From contig JAPJBO010000135.1 of the NCBI GenBank assembly GCA_030068145.1, forward strand, positions 62,001 to 126,000: 64,000 bases of DNA, written 5' to 3'. The stretch's first letter is position 1. Every line of letters starts with the position of its first letter. Made by a program: the position numbers and the translations under genes. This document shows, piece by piece, positions 1 through 9,459 of this stretch. The notes beneath the pieces are model-generated. The model ran no database searches. It had not been told where the DNA came from and saw nothing but the letters and a program-made list of their open reading frames with translations. The DNA is from Diplonema papillatum. Taxonomy: Eukaryota; Euglenozoa; Diplonemea; Diplonemida; Diplonemidae.

Positions 1-820
1 GGTCCCTTGCCAAAAAGTTTTCACCAGAAATCCCCATGGTTCAAAAATCTTTTTTCACCGGCCTGTTTTCAGAATTTTTTTTTTTTTTTTTTGGTGAAAA
101 AAAATTTTTTTAACCGTACAGGATAATCCCTGCGTTGCTCGGACTTGGTCCGAGCACCAGACCCATATTGCCCTTGGTGCAGGCAGGGGTTTTCCTGGCC
201 CCCGAGAATATGGGTTTTTGCCGGGGAAAAAGTAAAACGATGCTGCAAATTTTTTTTTAGTAGTACATCTGTACGAAACTTTTGCCTTGTCATTTTCATC
301 ACCTTTGGTCAGTTGATGCTGATCGTCCGTTGCTTCGTTTATCAGTGCAAGCCCCAACTCCGGAAATGTTCTTTCGGTTTTTGGTTGCTGTGGCGACGCT
401 GCACCCGCCTTACCAGCCTCCAGTTTCCGCCCTTTAGCAGCACAAGTACAGCAGCAGCATCCGAAGCGGGAGAAAACTGCTAAGCAACACGGTTTAGCGC
501 ACCGACGGGCAAGAACATCGAAGAGCATACGCACCAGTTTGTTCAGCCAGAAGTAAGTGGCCGCTTGCTTTTCAGCTTTGGGCCCTGCCAGTTCGCATAG
601 TCGAACTGGAGCTGGTCATCGCGAGGGGTATTGCGCGGCGTCGCAGAGAACCAAATTTGGCAAGAGACATCGTCGTTTTGTGTAGAAAATTTGAGCCGAC
701 CACCCTTCCCCGGCCGTTTGTCCCTGTGTCGTTCGTGCAGTGGACTAGCCAACCCACAGGGAAAAAACGACTTTTGCCGGGGAAAAAACAAATTTCCCCG
801 GGCCACTTTTTGTTTTTTTT
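1..820. other. Non-coding stretch with AT-rich hairpins and an F3 repeat fragment
   Basis: No credible gene. About 277-372 is an inverted copy of the block at 14015-14110 (family F3). An 8-bp stem with a 3-nt loop lies at 137-155 (gctcggac/gtccgagc). Runs such as gtgaaaaaaaattttttt (about 95-113) and ggggaaaaaacaaatttcccc (about 779-799) form short AT-rich palindromes. The open frames here are short and cross homopolymers. Confidence 0.6.
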
Positions 821-960
821 TTTTGTATAAGCACCTGCTTTGTAGGAAATGCTTGAGGAGACTGCCAGTTGCGATAGATCAAAGGAGGTAAATGTGCTGT
901 AGCCCACACGAAACACAGGTAACCCTGGGTTTAGTGGCGGGCGTAAGCGTTCAACAAAAA
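821..960 (+). repeat. Left split direct repeat A1 of YR retrotransposon 1
   Basis: About 140 bp, from ttttgtataagcacc to gcgtaagcgttcaacaaaaa. It recurs almost unchanged at about 5284-5424 (A2). Its last base is the A of the gag-like ATG. The final 20 bases (941-960) occur again at 5188-5207 and 5405-5424, so the same short block sits at the left internal junction, before B1 and before B2. A shared core of this kind is expected for a recombinase acting on a circular intermediate. Confidence 0.85.
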
Positions 961-2453
961 TGCCGAAGCAACTCGACAGGTCGGGCGCGGTGAGTTGGGT
1001 GAAGAGGGTGGTCGGGACTGATGTCCCGTCCCTTTTTTCCTTCACCGCGAACAACCGCCGTCTCTCGACGGTGTTGAAGGTCGCCCGCGAGGTCGAGGGC
1101 ACCGCGGAAGCCGGGCTGAGGCGCCTCCTGGGCGCCTTGGGCTACACCAACGAGGAGGCCCCCCCGGAGGGCGTCGCCCAGTGGGTACTGGCGTGGCTCG
1201 CAGTCGCGTCGGCGCCTTCCGCCACCGAGGGCGAGTTCGCAGACCTGTTGCGCTCGTCCCCGAAGGCCGCGCCCCCGCCACAGACGCCGGGGCACATGCC
1301 GCTCCCCGCCACCCCCACCGACTCTACCGCGGCCCTATCTCCGCCGGCGGCGCGCCGCGTTTCGTTCGCTGAGAGCGACGACCCGGGTGATGGCGACCTC
1401 AGGGACTGCGGCTCCACCGAGGGCAGCCGGGGCGGCGACTCAGACCGCATGGACCGCCTGCAGCGGCAGGTCGAGCGCCTCACCGAATTGGTGATGGCGG
1501 CTCTCCCGACGCGCGACTCGCCGCGGCCTGAGCCTGTCCCCGCGGCGACGACTCACCCCGCACGCGACGCGCCTCCTGGTTGCCCCGCGCCTCCGCCGGT
1601 AGCGATGCCCGTTGGGTCCTTCCCCGCCGCCGCGGCCACGCCGCTGGACTCCTGTCCCTGCCCAGCGCCCCGTCAGGGGCCGCTCGCAGGCCAGCTCCCG
1701 CCACCTCCGCCTCTTATCGACGTCTCTCGGTTACCCCGGGCTGTCCTGCTGCCGGGCTCCTCCTGCGGCCTCTTGCGGGCCATCGAGGACGCCGCGCCGC
1801 CAGTGTACCGACACCATCCGTACGCTGAGCTCTACCAGCCCCGCGCCGAGCCCCCCCAGCCCTACGCTGGGTCTTCACAACCCCTTCCGGATTTTCCGGA
1901 GGGCCCGCCTTCGCTGGGGGAGGGCGGGTCGGTCCAAGGCTCCCCCACGCTCCTCTCCCCCGGGCCAGAGCTCCTCGACCCCCAGCTCTGGGTCGGCCTC
2001 AGCCCCATCGAGAAGTCGCTGGCCCTGGTGCACATCCGCGACTTTTTCGCCGACATCCTCGATGCCATCCCGAGCGTCGCCAACGACGCCCAACATCTCA
2101 CCAACCACGTCACCACCATCATGCGACTGATGGACGACACCACCGACCCAGACGCCCTCGTCCAGCTGGGAAGGGACACCATCCACCGGATGATGGTCCT
2201 GAAGACGGCTCTGAAAGCCGGGTGGTCTCTTGCAGGCAGCCTCCAGCACCGGCATCAGCACGAGGCCGGGTTTCCTCCGTTTCTACGGAGCGTCTTCCAG
2301 GCTCTACAGAAAGCCGAGGAGCAGCCCGCCTCGAAGCCGCCCAGGAAGCGCAGCCCGAGGCCCCGCACCCGACACTCGGGCGAAGCTCTTCCCCCCGACG
2401 CTCCCCAGGCCCCTCAGCGGACGAACGCAACCAGGAGCAAGGCCAAGCAGTAG
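960..2453 (+). CDS. Gag-like ORF1 of a VIPER-type YR retrotransposon
   Basis: 497 codons, starting at the first base after the A1 repeat and ending TAG. Three zones are visible: a compact helical N-terminus (about residues 1-110), a long Pro/Ala/Ser-rich middle (about 110-345) with a short predicted coiled coil near 165-185 (MDRLQRQVERLTELV), and a helical conserved-looking block (about 345-450) before a basic tail rich in Lys, Arg and Pro. There is no CCHC zinc knuckle. By position and composition this is the Gag/nucleocapsid equivalent that would package element RNA, but assignment rests on context because Gag proteins diverge fast. It overlaps the recombinase ORF by up to 232 nt in another frame. 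Confidence 0.7.
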   Translation: MPKQLDRSGAVSWVKRVVGTDVPSLFSFTANNRRLSTVLKVAREVEGTAEAGLRRLLGALGYTNEEAPPEGVAQWVLAWLAVASAPSATEGEFADLLRSSPKAAPPPQTPGHMPLPATPTDSTAALSPPAARRVSFAESDDPGDGDLRDCGSTEGSRGGDSDRMDRLQRQVERLTELVMAALPTRDSPRPEPVPAATTHPARDAPPGCPAPPPVAMPVGSFPAAAATPLDSCPCPAPRQGPLAGQLPPPPPLIDVSRLPRAVLLPGSSCGLLRAIEDAAPPVYRHHPYAELYQPRAEPPQPYAGSSQPLPDFPEGPPSLGEGGSVQGSPTLLSPGPELLDPQLWVGLSPIEKSLALVHIRDFFADILDAIPSVANDAQHLTNHVTTIMRLMDDTTDPDALVQLGRDTIHRMMVLKTALKAGWSLAGSLQHRHQHEAGFPPFLRSVFQALQKAEEQPASKPPRKRSPRPRTRHSGEALPPDAPQAPQRTNATRSKAKQ

Positions 2454-3394
2454 ACGCCGTGAACCGCTTCCCTCCTCCGGTCTCGGGGCGATGCGGACGT
2501 CCCCTCCTCTCGGAGCCCCCTCTCTCACCCGGCGAACGGAACCGTCTTGTCCGGACTGCGAACGCGTACGTGGCGGATGCACTGGCGCTGTCCACACGAC
2601 GCGGGATCCACTCCGTGTACCGGCGCTTTCTGGAGTTCCGACGTCACTGGGATGCAGAGGCAGATTCGCAGCTCGATGTCCCGACGGCGCTGGTCTTGTT
2701 CGTGACCCGTTTGCTCTCTCGTGGAGACATCTGCGCGGCCTCGGCAGTACAGTACGTCGTCAACGTACAGTCGGCCGAGAAGCGGTTGGGGCGGCCTGTC
2801 GACAGCCAGCTCGTCAGGGACTTTGTCAGGTCTCTGAAACGGGCCGGCGCGATGAAGCCGTCGAAGCAGGCTGTACCGGTGACGAAGGACGAGCTGCATC
2901 TTGCCGTTGCCCTGGAAGCGGACCCCAGGGTGCGTGTTGCGCTGGCTTTGGCCTGGCAGGGTGCCGCCCGCGTGGACGACGTGCTGACGAGAAAGGCAGA
3001 GCACGTCACCGAAAGTGCTGGTTTCTGGGCGGTGAACTGGGTGGGCTCGAAGTCGGATCCTTTCCGTCTCGGCCAGGTGACAGGAGTGATTCTTCCTCCA
3101 GCCCAGGACCAGGAGCTCCGGACGCTGTTGTCGCAAACACCTCCGGGACGCCTCCTGTTCCCGGACCTCCCTTTCCGACGAGTTGTGACCGCGCTGAAGC
3201 GCGCGAACATTTCACTCTCCGGCCATTCTCTCCGGCGGGGCGCCCTGTTTCATCTCCTGAGAAGCGGGATCGACCTGAAGGTGATCCAAAGTGTGTCGCG
3301 CCATACGACGCTGAGTGCGCTAATGCGATACCTTCCGGAGGCCGAGGTTCCGCTCGTCCGGAACACCGCGAGGGCGTCGGCGTCCCTTCTCTAA
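2222..3394 (+). CDS. Tyrosine recombinase (YR) of retrotransposon 1
   Basis: 390 codons if the first ATG is used. That ATG lies inside the gag ORF, so the real start may be later or reached by frameshifting. The catalytic set is visible: Arg I in GAARVDDV (codon near 2968), a beta-strand Lys in VGSKSDPF, the H-x-x-R box GHSLRRGA (near 3222), a second His in SRHTTLS and the nucleophile Tyr in LMRYL (codon near 3329). This family cuts and religates DNA through a 3'-phosphotyrosine and, in DIRS/Ngaro/VIPER retroelements, integrates a circular cDNA without an integrase. The gene lies upstream of RT, the order described for VIPER, whereas DIRS and Ngaro have YR last. All key residues are present, so the protein could be active. 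Confidence 0.88.
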   Translation: MVSCRQPPAPASARGRVSSVSTERLPGSTESRGAARLEAAQEAQPEAPHPTLGRSSSPRRSPGPSADERNQEQGQAVDAVNRFPPPVSGRCGRPLLSEPPLSPGERNRLVRTANAYVADALALSTRRGIHSVYRRFLEFRRHWDAEADSQLDVPTALVLFVTRLLSRGDICAASAVQYVVNVQSAEKRLGRPVDSQLVRDFVRSLKRAGAMKPSKQAVPVTKDELHLAVALEADPRVRVALALAWQGAARVDDVLTRKAEHVTESAGFWAVNWVGSKSDPFRLGQVTGVILPPAQDQELRTLLSQTPPGRLLFPDLPFRRVVTALKRANISLSGHSLRRGALFHLLRSGIDLKVIQSVSRHTTLSALMRYLPEAEVPLVRNTARASASLL

Positions 3395-3507
3395 CCCTTC
3401 GTCTTGAACCCCCTTTCCCGTTTAAGCCGCCCAAGAAGTTCCCCGACCCGTTGGCTACGTTCTACCAGGGGCCGGGAGAGGGTCCCGAAGAAGACTTGCC
3501 CCCCTCG

Positions 3508-5193
3508 ATGTTCACTCCCTTTGTTGGTGTTGCTTACGGGGGTGAACTCCTCATCAACAACCTCACGGCCGTCCCTACGCAACGCAGAATCGGCGAGGCT
3601 CTCGCGCCCATCTCGTCATCGTTCATGAACCTTGAGAGGTTGACGGCGCTGGACAGCCGGGGGCTGCTGCGCGGTGTGCTGGACGTGGTCCGTTCGTGGG
3701 AATCCTTCCGGTCCGCCCTGCTCCCGGGGGCGGAGGAAGCGCTGATGGCATCGGCGATCACACGAACGACGTCGAGGCGCATGCTACGCCACTTCCCGGA
3801 TCTGGTGAGATATGGCGTGGCAGAGGTCGCATCGGGCGGGTTGAGGGTCGTCCTCCCCGCCTTCACTGTCGACAAGAAGAGCGGTGGGCAGAGGTTCGTG
3901 TGTGACGGTCGCAAGCTCAACGCGATCATGGCGCGCCCGCCTCCAATGCTGCTCCCTTCGGTTCACGAGGTGATCGACCGCGTGTTGGCCTCATCGGTGG
4001 TGTTTCTCGCGGACGCCCGGAGCTATTTTTATCAGTTCCGGCTCGACGCAGACATCCGACCGTATTTTGGCATGCACCTGGCAGGGCCGCGGGGCCGTTT
4101 TGTACAGGCACAACTCGCCGCAATGTGCATGGGGTGGAGCTGGGCTCCGGCGATAGCTCAGAGGGCCTCCCGGGTGCTCCTACCGGAGGCTGACGGTCTA
4201 CCCTGGGTGGACAACTTTGTCGTCGTGGGAAGCTCGTTGCGGGAGGCAACTTCGCGGTTCGACTCTTTCGTGCAACGCTGCAGGGACGTTAACTGCGAGC
4301 TCAACGAAGACGACGAGCAGTTTGGAGCCCCCCTCAGGGAGTTCGACCTCCTAGGACTCCATTTCGAACTCTCCCGGTTCGACCGCCCCGCCCGGTATAG
4401 GATGGCAGAATCGTGGGTGTCGAAATTGCTTGGTTCCCCCGAGCTCGCCATGGTTCGGCTTGGAGGAGTATCCCCTCGCCAGTTCTACCGGGTGTTCGGA
4501 TCTTTGGTCTGGTTCGCGTACACGACACGTTTCCGACTGGCCTACGCCCGATGTTCCTTGTCGTTCCTGCAGAGGCTGGCCTCGACTCTGGCATCGGATC
4601 CAGCTGCCTGGGATGTGACGAGGGCTGTGCCGCCCTCGACGGTGCGTGAGGTCGAGCATCTTGTTTCCCTTGTGGAAGAGAATCGCTGGGTCAGTCGGTC
4701 AGAATCCTTTCCCTCATCGGTCACTCTCTGGACAGACGCCTCGTCCAAATGGTGGGCTGCGGTCCTCGAAGGGGAATCTGAGCGCGTGTCACAGGGCCCC
4801 TTTGTGGAGTTGAGTCACACCCACATCTTTTTGAAGGAACTCTTTGCAGTCCTTCGGGGCATCGAGATGACCGCCAGTTTCCATTCGAACGTCCGCGTAA
4901 GGCTCATGGTAGACAACCTCCCGGCGGTCCATTGTCTCAACAAGGGACACTCAAAGAATTTTGCGGCCAATGTCCTTTTGACGAGGATATTCGACGCCGC
5001 ACGGGCTGCCGGCCTTGTCATCAGTGCCGAGTGGGTTCCGACCGATGCGCAAAGGGCCGACCCCTACACCCGCGGGGTGCTGGCCCTGGTGAGCGACACG
5101 CCAGAGAGTGTCTGGTCGCCTCATGCAGAGGATCTAGCTCCGCCCTCAGATTTGGTGTGCCACTGCGTGGTCCCTGGGGGTCCTGATGCGTAA
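3508..5193 (+). CDS. Reverse transcriptase-RNase H of YR retrotransposon 1
   Basis: Third frame of the element. It is open from 2230 across the whole YR gene, but homology-like content starts only after the YR stop. 3508 is the first Met after that stop; frameshifting or reinitiation is equally possible. RT motif A is ADARSYFYQF (Asp near 4011), motif B MCMGWSWAPAIAQ (near 4124) and motif C WVDNF (4204-4218). RNase H follows with TDAS (near 4730), LKELFAV, MVDNLPAV and a distal DPYTRG. It would copy element RNA to DNA and degrade the template. Motif C has Asn where YxDD enzymes have the second Asp, so this copy may be impaired or the lineage may differ. The stop TAA (5191-5193) lies in the 20-bp core that precedes B1. 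Confidence 0.85.
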   Translation: MFTPFVGVAYGGELLINNLTAVPTQRRIGEALAPISSSFMNLERLTALDSRGLLRGVLDVVRSWESFRSALLPGAEEALMASAITRTTSRRMLRHFPDLVRYGVAEVASGGLRVVLPAFTVDKKSGGQRFVCDGRKLNAIMARPPPMLLPSVHEVIDRVLASSVVFLADARSYFYQFRLDADIRPYFGMHLAGPRGRFVQAQLAAMCMGWSWAPAIAQRASRVLLPEADGLPWVDNFVVVGSSLREATSRFDSFVQRCRDVNCELNEDDEQFGAPLREFDLLGLHFELSRFDRPARYRMAESWVSKLLGSPELAMVRLGGVSPRQFYRVFGSLVWFAYTTRFRLAYARCSLSFLQRLASTLASDPAAWDVTRAVPPSTVREVEHLVSLVEENRWVSRSESFPSSVTLWTDASSKWWAAVLEGESERVSQGPFVELSHTHIFLKELFAVLRGIEMTASFHSNVRVRLMVDNLPAVHCLNKGHSKNFAANVLLTRIFDAARAAGLVISAEWVPTDAQRADPYTRGVLALVSDTPESVWSPHAEDLAPPSDLVCHCVVPGGPDA

Positions 5194-5506
5194 GCGTTCA
5201 ACAAAAAAGACCCACTTTGTAGTTGTATTGTTTTCTCCCCCTCTAGCCTCCTTCGAAATGAGCACAAGGCAGTCCCTCGAGTATTTTTGTATAAGCACCT
5301 GCTTTGTAGGAAATGCTTGAGGAGACTGCCAGTTGCGATAGATCAAAGGAGGTAAATGTGCTGTAGCCCACACGAAACACAGGTAACCCTGGGTTTAGTG
5401 GCGGGCGTAAGCGTTCAACAAAAAAGACCCACTTTGTAGTTGTATTGTTTTCTCCCCCTCTAGCCTCCTTCGAAATGAGCACAAGGCAGTCCCTCGAGTA
5501 TTTTTT
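5188..5506 (+). repeat. Right split direct repeats B1-A2-B2 of YR retrotransposon 1
   Basis: After the 20-bp core (5188-5207) come B1 (about 5208-5284), A2 (about 5284-5424) and B2 (about 5425-5506). B starts agacccactttgtag and ends ctcgagtatttt. A2 matches A1 at 821-960. A1-ORFs-B1A2B2 is the split direct repeat layout described for PAT, Ngaro and VIPER elements, and it marks both element ends at about 821 and 5506. Confidence 0.88.
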
Positions 5507-5549
5507 TTTTTTTTTGGGGAAAAAAAAATTTTCCCCTGTGTAGGAAAAT

Positions 5550-6373
5550 CCCTGGGTGCAGGGTATTAGTTTGAAGGCTTCCGGGGTTTGCAGATTTAGA
5601 CCGTTACTATGGGGTGGTTTTGGGCGGTGTTTCGGTGCCGTTTTCGCCGATGTACGGCGTCTTGGGGCGGAGCCGACACATCTCCACAACTTCGTTCGGC
5701 AAAAGAGGGGTCTTCATGGGTCCTTTATGGGTCAATTATGGTCACCCCGTCAGTTTGGCGACACATTTTGCGGGCGTTTTTTCAACGTACACCAGCCTGG
5801 ATCAAGCTTTTCGGGGTTTTCCGAATGCTTCTGGGTTCCCTGTGGGGTTGGACGCGCTCCAAAAACAGTCAAAAACGTAAACAGACAGTCTCGTCAGGCA
5901 GCTGAAGGGGGGTGACCTGGGGACCTATTTTCCTATGATTCCTATGATAATAGGTCCACGGTTTTGGTGTGCACCGCCGTGCTTACAACAACATTTTTAG
6001 CGTTATTTTTAGCAACATCGCGCCGAAGGCGCGACGGAAAATTTGGGCAAAAATAACTCCGCCCCCCTGTATCATGTGTGGGCAACTCTTAGCTCGTGTG
6101 TGGATACTCAACTGTCAAACAGGACCTTGGCCCGGTAATGAAGCACAGTGGCTGCCGACCCGAAGCTGAACACAATTGAACAGCGGCTGGGTCTCAGCAG
6201 CGGAGGCTCAGCAGCCTTCCAGCACCTTCAGCACACTGCTAAAACACCACACCCCCCGCCTATATTTACTTTGAACACCGTTTTTTGAACATTTTTTTTT
6301 TTTTCCCGGCCAAGTCCGGTTTGCAGATTTAGACCGTCGGTCTAAATCTGCAACGGAAACTAATCCCCTGCCT
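5550..6373. mobile_element. Non-coding inverted-repeat element with gcagatttagaccg termini
   Basis: The left end holds cagggtattagttt and then, after a gap, ttgcagatttagaccg (about 5588-5604). The right end carries the inverse, cggtctaaatctgcaa, then aaactaatcccctg (about 6337-6370). The right end also has a head-to-head extra copy, giving a palindrome at about 6330-6354. The interior has no credible gene. It is best read as a non-autonomous DNA transposon or foldback element; target duplications were not clear. Confidence 0.5.
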
Positions 6374-7376
6374 TGGTGGCTGCTGATGTATAGCAGGGTA
6401 TTGGGTTGCTTGCACTAGCTGCTGATCTGCTGTGAGGGTATTCGGTTAGCAATGCGGAGCTCTGAGACAGTTGCACAGCGCTGTACCATGAGCAAGTAGG
6501 TTTCGATGTAGGAGCCGGCAGGCCTTACGTTCAGCATGCTGGACGTACTGATGTCAGCACGTTAATTTTAGCGTTCTTTGTGGATTAGAAGGTCGGTATT
6601 TTAAAGTCTCCGGTTGACCGTAGAGGCTTGAGTATGGCGGGGGGTTGAGAAAAGTAAGAGGGTGCAGCTCGTTTCGGGTGTTGTGTCACTCCGTTGTGAA
6701 ACCTTGTGGAGTCCCCTAACGCGTTTAGAGGGTGCTTGGGATTGGGTAGGGTGTATCGTTCTGCTACGGCGTGAAAAGCCAGGGAGTTTCGACGCTAATC
6801 TTCGACTCTTGATTATGTTCACCGGGTTGCGAAGATCCCGGTGCCTGGCTTTTCTTCTGGATGGTTTCGTGTTGCTCGGCGGCTGTGTGTTACGAGGCAC
6901 GGATTAGGAGGGATTTTCATAGTTTCTTTTTGTATCAGTACGTGTACATGTGCTGAAATCAGTACGTTATCAGCGCGTACTATCTTTTCTGCAGATTCAT
7001 CTGGGGAATCAACCACAGTACCGGCGCCAATCCGAGCGCACAGCAGCAGTGACGCGTCGGCAGTATTTGCACTTCCGGATGGGGCTGCCGCTATGAGCGT
7101 CGACGGCTAGCGAGTGTCGGCAGAGGGTGCAGTGGTCGGAGCAAGCTTGTACGTGGCAGGTCGGTGATGAACAAATGAGTTGGTCGATGTGACACCTTGG
7201 GGGGGGTGGAGAAATGTGAAAACGGGTTTTTGCCTAGAGGTTTTTCGTGTTATTCTGCAGATGCTTTGGGCTATCTTTGTGTCTATGCTTTCAGTTGTCT
7301 TCTTAACCATGGTTAAGTGCGCAAATGGTGTCAGCCGAAGCTGGTAAAGCTTCGGCTCCGCCCGCGTTATGTTTGT
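6374..7376. other. Unassigned intergenic DNA
   Basis: No recognisable gene. About 7200-7275 (gaaatgtgaaaacggg, then cctagagg and a ctgcag block) is related to about 33200-33255 beside the Lys/Ala/Asp-repeat gene, so it is a dispersed sequence. The short open frames at 6601-6907 on both strands overlap each other and show no domain. Confidence 0.4.
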
Positions 7377-7441
7377 TTAGCATTGAGTTCTTTTAAGTAC
7401 ATGAACCACACGGATTAACATGCACTGCCTTGAAAGTCAGG

Positions 7442-8738
7442 TTATCGGATGACGTCGTCACCTGCCATTGCGTCGTCAAGGTCGAGCATTTGTGGAGCTA
7501 GCGGGGTTTGGCTTTCTTGCGATTCCAGAGACTGAGTCGGCGAGTACGAGGGCGGGCACGTGTGCCCGTTTTTCACTTTCGAGGGCATTGGCGTGCCCGT
7601 GGTCCCCGGTCGTTTCTGAGAGCTGCTTGCCCTCGGAACCTTCTTCTTCCTTCGATGCACCCCTGAGTCGGGGGTGGTCGCCTTCGTCTTCTTCCGCTTG
7701 CGGCCGGCGATCGGGCCTTCCTTCGGGGTGCCAAGCACCCTCTCTTCAGCGCTGGTCGTTCGCTGGTTCCTGGCGTTGGTGGCGGCCTCTTGGTCGCCCG
7801 TCCGGTGCCGCCGTCTCCCTTTTCGTTGCCGCGAGCGGCGCTCGCGCCGCCCGCTTTCCTAATGGCGTCTGCCGCTGTACGTCCACCTGGGTGGGTGAGG
7901 AGGGCCTCTTCTTGTTGCGTCCGGGGTTGACTGGACGTTCGGCTTGTTGGACTGGTGGTGGCCGCGGCTGCAACATGCCGCCGGTCGCCTCTGCGTCAGC
8001 GTAGGGAGCCTTTTGCACTCTTGGCAGGTTCCTCTGCCATGCGTGCGGCAGGCATGATGCCCGCTGCGGCAACACGCCGCCGCCGTCTTGCACTCGCCGC
8101 ACTTCGTCGTGCTGTGCTCTGTGCACACCGCGATCGGCTGCCCATCGTTCGCGTGGTGATGGTGCCGGCAGCACATCTCTACCGTGGGAACGTCCCTTCG
8201 GACGAGTGCTCTGCACGCCTCACACTTCCCTTTGTGATGGGTCGCGCACGTGACGAGTGCCTTCTCTATATCGACACCCGGCATATGCACGGGGTCTGGG
8301 TGCAGTTGTGGTGGGGCAGGCAGGGCCCACCTCGCCGCTCTCCCGATCGTCCAGTCAGGGTACGCCGGGCACTGCGTCCCTACATCGCTTCCTTTCACTT
8401 GTTCCTCAAGTATCGTCCCCGTGTGTGCCTCGCGAAAGCGTGGCCTGGGCCGTATACCCGATATCCCCGTGATGCCCATGAAGGACAGCGACGTCGTCGG
8501 GCACACCCTCTCCCCTCTCATGCAGCTTCCCAGCCCTTGCTGTGCCGCCAGCTTGTCCAACGCGCTCATCATGCAGCGCAGGACGTTCCCCCGTTCTCTC
8601 ACCCCCTTCGGCGCATTCCCGTGCAGCGGCATGCTGAGGCCCGAGAAGAGTTCAAAGTCGATCGCAAGCTCTAGCATTGACACCTGCCCGCTCTCGGTCC
8701 ACTGCATGTCAGACAGCCACGCTACCAACGCATAAAAC
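7442..8738 (-). pseudogene. LINE C-terminal Cys/His-rich and basic tail (fragment)
   Basis: The upstream part (8728 to 7859, 289 codons) keeps the frame from the post-RT region into a Cys/His-rich module. Three similar repeats follow the pattern C-x2-H-x(4-5)-C-x2-C, then CC-x(2-3)-HH (for example CTEHSTTKCGEC, CRTHGRGTCQEC, ACCSRGHH). A frame change near 7860-7900 separates it from the Lys/Arg/Pro-rich tail ending in the acidic LDLDDAMAGDDVI. The Cys/His repeats probably bind zinc and nucleic acid. This copy shows the link between RT region and finger module that a 23-nt deletion breaks in the copy at 37.5 kb. It is a relic, cut off from its RT by inserted DNA. Confidence 0.75.
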
Positions 8739-8739
8739 G

Positions 8740-9292
8740 TCGGTGCGAGGGGAAGCTGGCCCCGATCTCAACTTCTCGTCTTAACTTTGATGCGCTCGTT
8801 TGCCTGGACACAGAGGGCGTTCTAGTCGGCGTGCTGGACGTTATACGGTCTCGTGAGGCTTTTCTAGGGGCCATGCGCGATGGGGCGCGTCCCATCCTGG
8901 ACGGAGACCCCGGGCTCCCGAGGGGGCTCTCTCGATTCATGCTGCGCCACCTTCCGACGTTGGAGTCGTACGGCGTGGTGCGGGCGCGTACAGACGCCTG
9001 TGTGGTCTTGCCAGCTTTTACAATTGAGAAGAAGTCCGGGGGGCTTCGTCTGGTCGCGGATGGCCGGAAACTCAACGCACTGATGAAGAAGCCCCCGGCC
9101 ATGCTTCTTCCCGGCATCGACGATGTTGTGAGCAGGTTCCTCGCGTCGAAGTTTGTAGCGCAGGCGGATGCTGTGAGCTGGTTCTACCAGTTCCCCCTCG
9201 AGGAGTCGGTCTCGCGTTTCTTTGGCATGAACCTGTCTGGCCCAAGGGGTCGATTTACGAAGGTTCAGCTCTCCGTGATGTGCATGGGCTGG
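8740..9292 (+). pseudogene. Fragment of a VIPER-type RT lodged in the LINE
   Basis: The reading frame from 8831 gives an RT fingers/palm segment close to element 1: FTIEKKSGGLRLVADGRKLN, then motif A QADAVSWFYQF and the start of motif B, MCMGW. It stops there and runs into antisense LINE sequence. Flanks are plain LINE on both sides, with only about 2 bp of LINE missing, and no A or B terminal repeats are present. It is a partial copy, diverged from element 1, and cannot be functional. Confidence 0.8.
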
Positions 9293-9459
9293 TCCCCAGG
9301 TCTTGTTTCGCTCCCACGTCCACGCCGGGGCAATCCGCGCAAAGGGTGGTCAAATTTCTCGGCAGGCATCGCATCCGCTCTCGACCAGGGGGTCGTGGGG
9401 TTCCTGGCTACCCCAGCCACGTGCTTCGAGCCCTGCCCGTTCCGCAAGGATTTCAGCCA

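Noticed and set aside
2230..3507. Open frame continuing the RT frame upstream across the whole YR gene, giving 987 codons from 2230
   Set aside because: The upstream part is Arg/Pro/Gly-rich shadow sequence of a GC-rich coding region in another frame; recognisable RT begins only after the YR stop.
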